From Myxococcaceae bacterium (GTDB lineage Bacteria; Myxococcota; Myxococcia; Myxococcales; Myxococcaceae), in NCBI GenBank assembly GCA_016793095.1, contig JAEUJQ010000092.1, positions 1 through 64,000 of the forward strand: DNA of 64,000 bases, read 5' to 3'. The notes beneath the pieces were generated by a model. The model did no database searches, was not told where the DNA came from, and was given only the letters and a program-made list of their open reading frames with translations. Shown in pieces: positions 37,669-45,925 of this stretch. The translations under genes were made by a program, and so were the position numbers. Position 1 is the stretch's first letter. The number at the start of each line of letters is the position of its first letter.

Positions 37669-38235
37669 TCAGCTCGAGGCGGGTCGAAGCCCGGCGGGCG
37701 CGAGCGAGCTGGAAAGCGTCAGCCTTGACTCGAGCGGACCCGCCTCGCTGCAGGCCGCCGTCCACAGCGCGGAGAGGGCCTCGGGGCCGGGCACCACCTC
37801 AGGGGACCGCTTGAGCTTCTTCGACTGGTCCGGCAGCAGCACCCGTCGCACGCCCACCCCTGCGATCTCGATGTCGAAGGGCGCCGTCGTCATCAGCCTC
37901 GACACGCGCACGCAGTACGCGAGGAGCCGCAGCGCGTCCTTCAGAATGGCGTCGTGGTAGCCGGGCGGAATCGTGCCGTCGTGGTTGACCGCGAGGTGGT
38001 GCTCGATGCCGTTGGGCGCCTGGGTCACCTGGTACGTCACCAGCCAGGTCAAGAAGAGCTCGTGCCGGAGGTGGGTCGACTGCTTCTGGCCCACGCCGAC
38101 GGTGCTCAACGCCTCGATGCATCGCCCTTGAATGTCGAGACAGACCCGCGCGAGGTGCGTGAGCTGCTCGGGCTCGAGGACGAGCTCGACGCGCTTCTTC
38201 GCGACAAACGGTATTTTCGAGCGCCAGTCGGCCAT
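37669..38235 (-). CDS. Unrecognised protein
   Basis: 188 aa from the ATG at 38235, with ggggaag upstream at good spacing. No signal peptide or membrane segment. The protein begins MADWRSKIPFVAKKRVELVL and contains a helical central part (FLTWLVTYQVTQAP, DALRLLAYCVRVSRL), then a DIEIAGVGVRRVLLPDQ segment and a Ser/Ala/Leu-rich tail. I recognise no family. It is convergent with the nitrilase gene (52 bp) and divergent from the lipoprotein operon at 38390. Codon bias supports it as a real gene; an alternative upstream start would overlap the divergent promoter. Confidence 0.65.
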   Translation of the reverse strand: MADWRSKIPFVAKKRVELVLEPEQLTHLARVCLDIQGRCIEALSTVGVGQKQSTHLRHELFLTWLVTYQVTQAPNGIEHHLAVNHDGTIPPGYHDAILKDALRLLAYCVRVSRLMTTAPFDIEIAGVGVRRVLLPDQSKKLKRSPEVVPGPEALSALWTAACSEAGPLESRLTLSSSLAPAGLRPASS

Positions 38236-38389
38236 GAAACCACTTCCCCCCATCGCCATGCCGCACCATCGCGCGCCTGACAAGTCGCTGACAAGCGGCT
38301 GGAACATTCCACTCCCGACGGCCTGCGGCCATCTGCGGCGCCTCCCATTGACCTTCGCAGGAACGCCGCGTCGTGGAAGAAGGGCCGTG

Positions 38390-39256
38390 ATGAACCGGTT
38401 GTTCCTGCTCTGCTCCGTGCAGCTCCTCGGGTGCGCCACTGCGCGTCTCATCGGCGACCGGCCTCCCATGACGCCCCTCGAGGCGGGGCCGCCGCGGATC
38501 GTGGTCGTCGAGCCCCTGTTCGACCGGGCCGAGTGGAAGACGACCATGCGCACCGAGCCGCTCAATCCCTCGACGCCCCCGGACCTCGTGGGCATGCCGT
38601 CGATGACCCAGGCCCCCAATCCCTTCCAGCCCGGGAGCGGCGCGCTGCTCGCGACCTCGGGCACCGGCGCGTACTCCTCGAGTGGCAGCGCGGGGCGGCA
38701 GAACGCCTGGGTCGCGTACCGGACGGTCACCGAGAAGCCGCTCTTCGGCCGGCCCGAGACGCTCGCCGCGATTCACGAGCGGCTCCTGCCCGTGCTCAAG
38801 CTGCTCCGGCCGAACTGGACCTTCGTCGCGCCGGGTCTGGCGCCCACGCTCACGCGTGACGTGGTGGTGGTGCGGACGCTCATCGACGGGAACGAGCAGG
38901 TCCAGAGCGATCGCTCGCTCAAGAACGCGGCGTTCGCCTTCGGGCTCGTCCTGCTCCCGCTGCAGATCCTCGCGGCCTTCCCGGTCGAAGAGACGCAGCG
39001 GGTGTCCGGGCAGCTCGAGAAGGTGCCGGTCGATCCGAAGGCGCTCGCGCAGCGGCTGGTGACGCACACCACCCAGCCGGACTTCGCGGTCAACCTGTCC
39101 GGCCTCCCTGCGAAGCAGCAGGCCTTCGCGCTCGACGTGCAGTACGAGGAGGGCCTGTTCGCCGACGAGACGCCGCGGCCCGGCGTGTTGATCGACGGCT
39201 TCGTGGAGAAGCTGGCGTGGGCCATCGTCGCCTTCGTCGAGGAGGAGTCACCGTGA
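38390..39256 (+). CDS. Lipoprotein of unknown function, first gene of a kinase operon
   Basis: 288 aa. A lipoprotein signal (MNRLFLLCSVQLLGC) is followed by ARLIGDRPPMTPLEAGPPRI. A Ser/Gly/Ala-rich loop (GTGAYSSSGSAG) lies near residues 88-100. A helix with HERLLPVLKLLRPNWTF follows, then a hydrophobic segment (FGLVLLPLQILAAFP) that may be a membrane-associated helix, and an Asp/Glu-rich end. No family recognised. The stop overlaps the next start (GTGA), so it is translationally coupled to the DUF971 gene and, through it, to a PEGA protein and a Ser/Thr kinase. Confidence 0.75.
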   Translation: MNRLFLLCSVQLLGCATARLIGDRPPMTPLEAGPPRIVVVEPLFDRAEWKTTMRTEPLNPSTPPDLVGMPSMTQAPNPFQPGSGALLATSGTGAYSSSGSAGRQNAWVAYRTVTEKPLFGRPETLAAIHERLLPVLKLLRPNWTFVAPGLAPTLTRDVVVVRTLIDGNEQVQSDRSLKNAAFAFGLVLLPLQILAAFPVEETQRVSGQLEKVPVDPKALAQRLVTHTTQPDFAVNLSGLPAKQQAFALDVQYEEGLFADETPRPGVLIDGFVEKLAWAIVAFVEEESP

Positions 39257-39600
39257 GCCTGTGGGACAGCGTCAAGCCCGCGAAGCAGAAGGCGCCGCAC
39301 GTCACCAACGTCGAGCTGGCCGCCGATCAGAAGTCGCTCTCACTCGTGTGGAGCGACGGGGCGAGCCACCGGGTCGCGGCGCGCACCCTGCGTCAGTTCT
39401 GCCCCTGCGCCGGCTGCGTCGAGGAGTGGACCGGCAAGCGCACCTTCGAGATCGACACCATCCCCGCCGACATGAAGGCCATCGAGGTCGTGCCGGTCGG
39501 GAACTACGCGCTCAGCTTCACCTTCGGTGATCTCCACCGCACGGGCATCTTCACCTGGGAGCTCTTGCGCGAGCTGTGCGAGCGCACGCCCGCTTCGTGA
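39253..39600 (+). CDS. DUF971 protein
   Basis: 115 aa with a GTG start overlapping the upstream TGA. The DUF971/gamma-butyrobetaine-hydroxylase N-terminal-like fold is recognisable: VWSDGASHRVAARTLRQFCPCAGCVEEWTG, with a CPCAGC cluster that could bind Zn or Fe-S, then VGNYALSFTFGDLHRTGIFTW. Members associate with Fe-S cluster assembly (ApbC/Mrp neighbours) or oxygenases elsewhere. Here it is in an operon with a lipoprotein and a kinase, so the partner is unclear. Confidence 0.85.
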   Translation: MSLWDSVKPAKQKAPHVTNVELAADQKSLSLVWSDGASHRVAARTLRQFCPCAGCVEEWTGKRTFEIDTIPADMKAIEVVPVGNYALSFTFGDLHRTGIFTWELLRELCERTPAS

Positions 39601-39610
39601 TGCGCCGCTG

Positions 39611-40201
39611 ATGAGGCATGCTCCGCTGGTGAGCGACGAGCCAGAGTTCCTCGGCGGACCGGCGCTGAGACCCGACGGCACGGTCGAGGGGCGCCCTGCC
39701 CCGGCGCCAGCACCCGATCCCGCGCGCCCCGCCGCACGTCCGCCTTCGCCCGAAGCGCCACTCGAGCTGGCCCGGCGACCTCCTCCCCGCGCCTGGTCTC
39801 CGCCCACCGCGTACCGTCCAGAGCCCGGGCGCCCGCGCCGGTGGGTGCCGATCGCGCTGGCCGGCTTCGTCGTCGCAGGCTTCGCCATCGCCGCGGCCGC
39901 GGTGCTGCTCACGCCGGGCCGGCCGACGCGCGTGCCCGAGCTCCCGCTGCCACCGGTGATGAAGGAGGTGCTGCCGGTGCTCGCAGGACCTCCGGTGGTG
40001 ATCGTGAGCGACCCGCCCGGCGCCACCATTCGCGCTGCCGATCAGATCCTGGGCGTGACGCCGTGGGCGGGGAACAACCCGTACCTCACCGACACGGAGC
40101 TGACGTTGAGCCTGGAGGGCCATCACCCGAAGAAGCTCGTGCTGCCGGGCTCGAAGGAGGCGCATCTGTCAGTCTCGCTTGCTCCGAGGCGCCCCCGATG
40201 A
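39611..40201 (+). CDS. Membrane protein with PEGA domain
   Basis: 196 aa. A Pro/Ala-rich cytoplasmic N-terminus (about 1-75) and one membrane helix (VPIALAGFVVAGFAIAAAAVLL, about 77-98) lead to a PEGA domain outside (VIVSDPPGATIRAADQILGV, about 128-190). Its GVTPWAGNNP turn closely matches GETPWAGENP in the PEGA domain of the next gene, a paralogous domain pair. The stop overlaps the kinase ATG (ATGA). The ATG at 39611 is used; a GTG at 39629 is an alternative. It may present a ligand-sensing or surface domain working with the kinase. Confidence 0.8.
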   Translation: MRHAPLVSDEPEFLGGPALRPDGTVEGRPAPAPAPDPARPAARPPSPEAPLELARRPPPRAWSPPTAYRPEPGRPRRWVPIALAGFVVAGFAIAAAAVLLTPGRPTRVPELPLPPVMKEVLPVLAGPPVVIVSDPPGATIRAADQILGVTPWAGNNPYLTDTELTLSLEGHHPKKLVLPGSKEAHLSVSLAPRRPR

Positions 40202-41793
40202 CGGCGGTGCTGGGCCGGTACGAGCTCGTGGGGCGCCTGGGCATGGGCGGCATGGCCGAGGTGTGGCTCGCGCGCGCCTCCGGGCCGAGCGGCTTCGAGA
40301 AGCAGGTCGTGGTCAAGCGCATCCTCCCGCAGCTCGCCGGTGATCCGACCGTCGAGGAGCTCTTCAAGGCCGAAGCCCGCATCGCGGCCCGGCTCGATCA
40401 TCCCAACCTGCTCCAGGTGTTCGACTTCGGCCGGGAGCCTGACGGCGCCCTCGTGCTGGTGATGGAGCTGGTTGACGGCGCCAGCCTGCGCGCGGTCGTA
40501 CGCGCGGTGAAGTCGGGCAAGCCGCTGGACCCGCGCCTGATCGCGAAGCTCCTGTCGCTGGTGTGCGAGGGACTCCACGCAGCCCACGAGCTGAAGGGCG
40601 ACAGGGGCCAGCCGCTGAACCTGGTGCACCGCGACATCAGCCCCGAGAACATCCTGCTGGCGAAGTCGGGCGCGGTGAAGGTGGCGGACTTCGGCATCGC
40701 GCGCATCGAGCGCGAGGTGCAGCTCACGAAGGGCGACACCTTCCGCGGCAAGATCGGCTACGCCGCGCCCGAGCAGCTCATGGGCGAACCGGTGACGCGC
40801 CAGGCCGACGTCTGGGCGGTCGGCGTGACGATGTTCGAGCTGCTGACCGGCGAGCGCCCCTTCCTCGGCGAGAACGAGGCGGAGCTCGTGTCGGCGACCG
40901 TTCACCGCGAGGCGCGGCGGGTCGAGCAGGTGCGGAAGGACTGCCCGCTGGGCCTCGCCGAGCTCGTCGCGCGCTGCCTCGAGAGGCGCCCGGAGAAGCG
41001 CTGGCCCACCGCGCACGTGCTGGCGGAGCAGCTCGATGAGTTCGTCGCCTGGTCGGGCAACCCCGTGCGCACCGCTGATCTGGGGGCGATCCTCGACCAG
41101 CTCGGCATTCAGCCACACACCGTCTCGACGCTCGGCACCCCGGCCCTGCCTCACCCGGTCTCCCTGCCCGGAACCGGGCCCGGCACCTGGGTCGAGCCGA
41201 GCACCTTCGAGCCCGTCGCCGAGCTGGCGATGGATGGCAAGCTGGTGCCGGTGGGCGCCGCGCTGGCCGCGAGGCTCGACGCGCTGGTCCCGAGCCCCGA
41301 CCACGACACGCCAGTTGGCGAGCCGAAGCCTCCGGAGCACGACTCGAGCGGCGCCCCGGAGCTCGCGCGGGAGCCGGCGCCGAGGTCCTCCGGCGGGCGC
41401 CTCGAGCTCGTCCCCCTCGCAGTCGCGGTCGAGCCGGTCGGCGAGGCTCAACGGCCGCCACCGCCCGGACGCCCGGTCCCGCTCGGGGCGATGCTCGGTG
41501 GCCTCGGCGCGGCCGTGCTCGTCGCCCTCGCCCTCACCCTCGGCCCGAAGCTCCTGCGCACCGGCGCTCTCCCGCCTGGCGCGCTGTTGATCGAGTCCTC
41601 GCCAACCGGAGCCCAGGTGCTGCTCAACGGCTCGGCCGTCGGCGAGACGCCGTGGGCGGGAGAGAACCCGGCCGGCGGCGTCACGACGCTCACCCTGCGC
41701 AGGCAGGGCTACGACGACGCGGTGCTTCGACTCGACGGCGGAGTGGACTGGAGCGGGACGCTGAAGCTCCAGCGGGTGAAGGGCGGGCGGTGA
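40198..41793 (+). CDS. Ser/Thr protein kinase with transmembrane helix and C-terminal PEGA domain
   Basis: 531 aa Hanks-type kinase. Gly-rich loop GRLGMGGMAEVW, Lys40 (VVVKRI), HRDISPEN (144-151), DFG (164-166) and APEQLMGEP are all present, so it should be active. A Pro-rich juxtamembrane segment leads to a membrane helix (AMLGGLGAAVLVALALTLG, about 445-465) and an outside PEGA domain (LLIESSPTGAQVLLNGSAVG). This is the typical myxobacterial receptor kinase layout. It is coupled at both ends: ATGA with the PEGA protein and GTGA with the pseudokinase. Confidence 0.95.
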   Translation: MTAVLGRYELVGRLGMGGMAEVWLARASGPSGFEKQVVVKRILPQLAGDPTVEELFKAEARIAARLDHPNLLQVFDFGREPDGALVLVMELVDGASLRAVVRAVKSGKPLDPRLIAKLLSLVCEGLHAAHELKGDRGQPLNLVHRDISPENILLAKSGAVKVADFGIARIEREVQLTKGDTFRGKIGYAAPEQLMGEPVTRQADVWAVGVTMFELLTGERPFLGENEAELVSATVHREARRVEQVRKDCPLGLAELVARCLERRPEKRWPTAHVLAEQLDEFVAWSGNPVRTADLGAILDQLGIQPHTVSTLGTPALPHPVSLPGTGPGTWVEPSTFEPVAELAMDGKLVPVGAALAARLDALVPSPDHDTPVGEPKPPEHDSSGAPELAREPAPRSSGGRLELVPLAVAVEPVGEAQRPPPPGRPVPLGAMLGGLGAAVLVALALTLGPKLLRTGALPPGALLIESSPTGAQVLLNGSAVGETPWAGENPAGGVTTLTLRRQGYDDAVLRLDGGVDWSGTLKLQRVKGGR

Positions 41794-42809
41794 GTCACTG
41801 GGCGCCGGTCTCGCTCCACGCCCTCACGGTGACGCCCCAGCAGGCGCTCGCCTTCGGGGTGGAGCTGTCGAAGCTCGTCGAAGCCACCGGCTTTCAGCTG
41901 CGCACTGCCGACCCGCGGCGCTACCTCATCAGCGCCGACGGCTCGCTGCACGTGGTGGACCAGCTCGGGCGTGACCTCTCAGCCGAGACGCTCTCGTGGT
42001 TCTCGCCGGAGTACGTCAGGGGCCTCGAGACCTCGGCCACCAGCGACGTCTTCCTCGTCGGCCTCGCCGTCATCGGGGCGCTCACGCACCGGTCTCCGTA
42101 CCTGCGCGAGTCGCCGTTGGACACGCTCCGCGCCGCGATGGAGGGGCAGTGGGCCCAGCCCCTGCGGGCGATGCGCCCGGACGTGGTGGGGCCGATGGTC
42201 GAGGTGCTGGTTCGTGCGGTGCTGCCGAAGCCCGAGCAGCGCACCCCGTCCCTCGCCGCGCTCCGCCAGGCCCTCGGCCCGCTCGCCTCGCCGCTGGGCA
42301 CCGAGCACGACTGGCGTTCGCTGGTGGCGCAGTGCTTCTCGACCCGCGCGCCGCTCGAGGCCGCGCCCGACGAGCTCGCCAGCGACCAGGCGCGCCTCGT
42401 CGCTGCGGATCAGCTCGAAGAAGAGGGGCGGCACGATGAGGCGCAGTGGGTGAGGCTCGAGTGCCACGTCCGAAGCGCCGAGGGTTCGGCCCTCGAGCCG
42501 CTGCGCGAGACGCTGGCGCCGCTCAGCGACGCGCTTGGCCCGGCCAGGGTGGCGCCGCTCGCGCGAGGCCCCATCGAGCGCTGTCCCCTGGTGTGCGGCG
42601 GGGCGTGCCCCGGAACGTGGGAACGGCTGCTGCTCACGACCGACCCGGCGGTTCGACGCTGCGGAACCTGCGGCGCCGACGTGCTCTTCGAGCTCACTGT
42701 CGCTGCCGCGTGGCAGCGGGTGCTCGACGGGCGCACCGTCGTGGTGGACGTCGCGGCGCCGCGCACCTTCGGTGACCTCACCCCCGCCGACATGGATCAA
42801 ATCACCTGA
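41790..42809 (+). CDS. Pseudokinase C-lobe with repeat-companion domain and zinc ribbon
   Basis: 339 aa, GTG start overlapping the kinase stop. Residues 40-190 align with a kinase C-lobe (YLISADGSLHVVDQLG at the DFG site, then FSPEYVRGLETSATSDVFLV) but lack a Gly loop, HRD and DFG, so it cannot be a normal kinase. A TIGR02996-like repeat-companion domain follows (DQARLVAADQLEEEGRHDEA, about 193-225). Near 285-300 a four-Cys zinc-ribbon-like element appears (VRRCGTCGADVLFEL, with CPLVCGGAC before it). It is probably a scaffold or regulator for the upstream kinase. Confidence 0.75.
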   Translation: MSHWAPVSLHALTVTPQQALAFGVELSKLVEATGFQLRTADPRRYLISADGSLHVVDQLGRDLSAETLSWFSPEYVRGLETSATSDVFLVGLAVIGALTHRSPYLRESPLDTLRAAMEGQWAQPLRAMRPDVVGPMVEVLVRAVLPKPEQRTPSLAALRQALGPLASPLGTEHDWRSLVAQCFSTRAPLEAAPDELASDQARLVAADQLEEEGRHDEAQWVRLECHVRSAEGSALEPLRETLAPLSDALGPARVAPLARGPIERCPLVCGGACPGTWERLLLTTDPAVRRCGTCGADVLFELTVAAAWQRVLDGRTVVVDVAAPRTFGDLTPADMDQIT

Positions 42810-42915
42810 ACGCAAGGGTTGCGCTCGGAGCAGGTGTGCAGGCGCGGTTTGCACGGCGTCATCGCGAGGTTGCCCCGGCACAGCGCTGGTATGCGCCATG
42901 CTCTCGCTGGCCTCC

Positions 42916-43356
42916 ATGATTCAGCACGTGCTCATCGCGGTGGACGGTTCTCCGTCGTCTCACCACGCGGCGAATCAGGGCTTCGGACTCGCGCGACAGA
43001 CCGGAGCGAAGGTGACGTTGGCCTTCGTGCTCGAGTCGCCTCCGGTGATCCCCGTCGGCCCCCTCTCGGGCTACGTCATGACGTCGCCGCCTCGCACCGA
43101 CGCCGATCTCGAGAAGGCGCGCGCCGAGCTGAAGACGCTGGCGCACGACGCTGGAGTTCCCGTCGAGACCCGGGTCGAGCTGGGCGCTCCCGCCGATGTG
43201 CTCTGCGAGCTGGCCGAGCGGCTCAGCGTCGATCTGCTCGTCATCGGGGCGCGCGGCCTCAGCACCGGCACCCGGTGGCTGCTGGGCTCGGTCAGCGATC
43301 GCGTCGTGCACCACGCGCCGTGCCCGGTGCTCGTCGTCCGCGATCGGAAGCGCTGA
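42916..43356 (+). CDS. Universal stress protein (UspA family)
   Basis: 146 aa from the ATG at 42916 (MIQHVLIAVDGS); an ATG at 42898 adds six residues. The ATP-binding motif G-x2-G-x9-G-S is present in GARGLSTGTRWLLGSVSDRV, so it belongs to the ATP-binding UspFG/MJ0577-like class. The C-terminal strand is VHHAPCPVLVVRDRKR. Cytosolic. It is monocistronic after a 100 bp gap from the kinase operon and convergent with the SDR gene. Confidence 0.92.
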   Translation: MIQHVLIAVDGSPSSHHAANQGFGLARQTGAKVTLAFVLESPPVIPVGPLSGYVMTSPPRTDADLEKARAELKTLAHDAGVPVETRVELGAPADVLCELAERLSVDLLVIGARGLSTGTRWLLGSVSDRVVHHAPCPVLVVRDRKR

Positions 43357-43365
43357 GGCGGCAGC

Positions 43366-44109
43366 TCAGAACTTCACCCGGCGCATCACGAAGCGCGGCA
43401 TCGCGCGAATCGCCGTCATCACCGCACGCCAGATGGGCGGGGCGTAGACGACCGGTGTCCCTGCATCGATCCCGTCGAGCACCACCTCGGCCACGTCGTC
43501 CGGCTCTCCCGCGAACGGCGGCGCCTTGAGCCCCTCGGTCATGCCGGTCCGCACGAAGCCCGGCTTCACGCAGACCGTCTTGAGGCCCTCGCGGCGGTGC
43601 TTGTGATCGAGCCCTTCGAGGTAGGCCGACAGGCCCGCCTTGGCCGCGCCGTACATCACCACCGGCGAGCGGCCGCGATCACCGGCCACCGAAGAGAACG
43701 CGCACAGCGTGCCCCCGCCTCGCATCAGGAGCTTCTTCCGCGCCTCCTCGCAGAACAGGACCGTGTTGGAGAAGTCGAGGGTGAGCACCTTCGCGGCGAG
43801 CGACGGGTCGCGCTCGAGCTGCTCCTGGGTCGCGAAGGCGCCCGCGGTCACCACGACGGTGTCGAGGCCGTCGAGCTTCTGCTCCGCCGCCTCGAGGGCA
43901 GGCTTGAACGTGTCTGGCCTCTCGAGATCGCACGGCACCCCTGCGACGCGCGTCCCGGGAACCCCGCGCGCCTCGAGATCGGCGACGCTGCGCTTCACCT
44001 CGTCCTCGCTGCGCCCGAGCACCGCGACGAAGTCTCCCCGCTCCACGAAGCGGCGGGCCAGCGCCCGACCCATGCCGCGGGTCGCACCGAGGATCGCAAC
44101 GCGCTTCAT
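43366..44109 (-). CDS. SDR-family reductase, DprE2-like
   Basis: 247 aa. A Rossmann nucleotide motif GATRGMGRALAR, the catalytic Tyr-Lys pair in VMYGAAKAGLSAYL, and a Ser in AFSSVAGDRG make it an active short-chain dehydrogenase. The ATG at 44109 overlaps the stop of the FAD oxidoreductase gene by 4 bp. The pair matches DprE1/DprE2 of decaprenylphosphoryl-ribose epimerisation, in which DprE2 reduces the 2-keto intermediate to the arabinose derivative. It ends in an RRVKF tail. An arabinofuranose role is inferred from pairing. Confidence 0.85.
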   Translation of the reverse strand: MKRVAILGATRGMGRALARRFVERGDFVAVLGRSEDEVKRSVADLEARGVPGTRVAGVPCDLERPDTFKPALEAAEQKLDGLDTVVVTAGAFATQEQLERDPSLAAKVLTLDFSNTVLFCEEARKKLLMRGGGTLCAFSSVAGDRGRSPVVMYGAAKAGLSAYLEGLDHKHRREGLKTVCVKPGFVRTGMTEGLKAPPFAGEPDDVAEVVLDGIDAGTPVVYAPPIWRAVMTAIRAMPRFVMRRVKF

Positions 44110-45422
44110 GACGGATCTCCGAACAAGCGCACCGACTGCGCGCTCCTGAACTTCCGCTCCGGGTCCCACTTCTCCCGCACGGCGAGGAACTTCGACAGCC
44201 GCGGCTCCATCGCGCGGAAGTGCTCGGGCCGGGTGAACGTGTCCTTCGCGAGGTAGATGCGGCCACCCTCTTTCAGCACGTGCTCGTTCAGCTCGTCCAC
44301 GAGCGCCTGGGTGTCGTCGCGAATCGCGATGTCGAGCGCGACCGAGATGCCCGGCCGCGGGAACGAGAGGAACGCGGGGCTCTCGGGGCCACAGTCCTTG
44401 ATGACGCAGAGGAAGCTGGCGCCGCCCCGCCTGGTGAGGACCTCGAGGAACCGCCGCGCCGCGCCGGTGCCTGCCTCGCTGGGCAGCACGCACTGGTACT
44501 GGGTGAAGCCGCGCCGGCCGTACATGCGGTTCCAGTCCTTGACGAAGTCGAGCGGCCAGAAAAACGAGAACGGGTTGGTGACGCCCTCGCGCTTCTTCGG
44601 CAGGTGCTTCCAGTAGAAGCCGAGGTTGAAGGCGCGAATGGAGAGGGGGTTGAGCAACCACTCCGGCGCCTCGAAGGGGAAGCGCAGGTTCGGCGGCTCG
44701 GACGGGAAGCGTGACGGCGCCTCGTGAGAGTGCGCCCAGCGGCCCTTCATCAAGATGCCGCGGCCCATGTGTTTGCCTGGCGTGAGGCAGTCGATCCACC
44801 CCACCGTCATGGGCCACGCGTGCGCCGACTCCTTCAGCTTCTCGACGTACTCGTCGATGTCGCCCACGCGCTCCGACTCCTGCCAGATCCACGGCGTGGG
44901 GATGCGCACCATCGGGAACTCGACCTCGAGGATCTGACCGGTGAGGCCCATGCCGCCGACGCTGGCGAGGAAGAGCTCACGCTCGAGATCGGGCCCGCAC
45001 TCGATGACGCGGCCATCGGCGACGCGCATCTTCAGCCGCCTCACGTGGGCGCCGAAACAACCATCGACGTGGTGGTTCTTGCCGTGCACATCGGCCGCGA
45101 CGGCTCCTCCGAGGGTGACGAACTGCGTGCCTGGCGTGACGGGCACGAACCAGCCACGTGGCAGCAACGTGCGATGCAGATCGAGCAGCGACAGCCCCGC
45201 CTCGGCGCGCAGCACGCCCGTGGCGCCATCGAAGGACAACATGCGGTTCGCGCGCGTGGTGTTGACGACGACGGGGTGCGCCGACGGCGGCAGCGAGGAG
45301 TCGCCGTAGCTGCGCCCCAGGCCCCGGAAGAGCACGGGCGGCGACTGCTCGAGGTGGTCGGGCATCAGCTCCTCGCCCACGACGCCGGTGCGGCCCCAAC
45401 CCTCGATGCGGGAGTCTGTCAT
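44106..45422 (-). CDS. FAD-dependent oxidoreductase, DprE1-like
   Basis: 438 aa from the ATG at 45422 (MTDSRIEGWGRTG). Vanillyl-alcohol-oxidase FAD domain: LFRGLGRSYGDSSLPP, PGTQFVTLGGAVAADVHGKN followed by HHVDGCFGAH. HGKNHH and GRSYGD are conserved with mycobacterial DprE1, where this enzyme oxidises the ribose C2 of a polyprenyl-phosphate sugar. No signal peptide. Upstream in-frame codons to 45461 lack family similarity. Coupled to the SDR by ATGA. It may act on a prenyl-linked pentose of an envelope glycan. Confidence 0.88.
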   Translation of the reverse strand: MTDSRIEGWGRTGVVGEELMPDHLEQSPPVLFRGLGRSYGDSSLPPSAHPVVVNTTRANRMLSFDGATGVLRAEAGLSLLDLHRTLLPRGWFVPVTPGTQFVTLGGAVAADVHGKNHHVDGCFGAHVRRLKMRVADGRVIECGPDLERELFLASVGGMGLTGQILEVEFPMVRIPTPWIWQESERVGDIDEYVEKLKESAHAWPMTVGWIDCLTPGKHMGRGILMKGRWAHSHEAPSRFPSEPPNLRFPFEAPEWLLNPLSIRAFNLGFYWKHLPKKREGVTNPFSFFWPLDFVKDWNRMYGRRGFTQYQCVLPSEAGTGAARRFLEVLTRRGGASFLCVIKDCGPESPAFLSFPRPGISVALDIAIRDDTQALVDELNEHVLKEGGRIYLAKDTFTRPEHFRAMEPRLSKFLAVREKWDPERKFRSAQSVRLFGDPS

Positions 45423-45525
45423 GACGAAGAGTCTGGTAGCCGGACGAGGCAAAGGGCGCAAGAGACGGCTCGGTGCGGCCCTGAACCGGGCAGCCGCCGG
45501 AGCGCGCAGGGAGTAGAGTCACGCC

Positions 45526-45921
45526 ATGCGCTGGCTCCTCATGGCTGTGCTCCTCGCTGCTCCCGTCGTCGCGTCGGCCGACTGCTACTCCGACTCGGAG
45601 TGTCGTGGCGGGAAGTGCCGCTCGGGCCAGTGCACCACGGCGGGCGGCCAGTGCTACTCCGACTCCGAGTGTCCGGGCGGGAAGTGCCGCTCGGGCAAGT
45701 GCACCACGGCCGGCGGCCAGTGCTACTCCGACTCCGAGTGCGGCGGCGGGAAGTGCCGCTCCGGTCAGTGCACCACCGCCGGCGGCCAGTGTTACTCGGA
45801 CTCCGAGTGCGCCGGTGGGAAGTGCCGCTCCGGCAAGTGCACCACCGCCGGCGGCCAGTGCTACTCCGACTCCGAATGCCCGGGCGGGAAGTGCCGCTCA
45901 GGCAAGTGCACGGCGCGGTGA
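45526..45921 (+). CDS. Secreted protein of five near-identical Cys-rich repeats
   Basis: 131 aa. A signal peptide MRWLLMAVLLAAPVVASA is followed by five copies of a 23-residue unit, CYSDSEC-x-GGKCRSG-x-CTTAGGQ, with only the x positions and a few codons varying; each unit holds four cysteines that could form two disulphides. The last copy ends at CTAR. No known enzymatic fold. It resembles the Cys modules in the larger lipoproteins of this window, so it may be a minimal surface or matrix protein. Divergent from the DprE1-like gene and convergent with the lipase-maturation-factor gene (4 bp apart). Confidence 0.85.
   Translation: MRWLLMAVLLAAPVVASADCYSDSECRGGKCRSGQCTTAGGQCYSDSECPGGKCRSGKCTTAGGQCYSDSECGGGKCRSGQCTTAGGQCYSDSECAGGKCRSGKCTTAGGQCYSDSECPGGKCRSGKCTAR
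45583..45915 (+). repeat. 69-bp tandem repeat, five copies
   Basis: Five direct copies of a unit starting tgctactccgactc-gagtg and encoding 23 residues. Nucleotide identity is very high, with mainly synonymous changes, so the array is either recent or homogenised. Confidence 0.9.
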
Positions 45922-45925
45922 CCGC

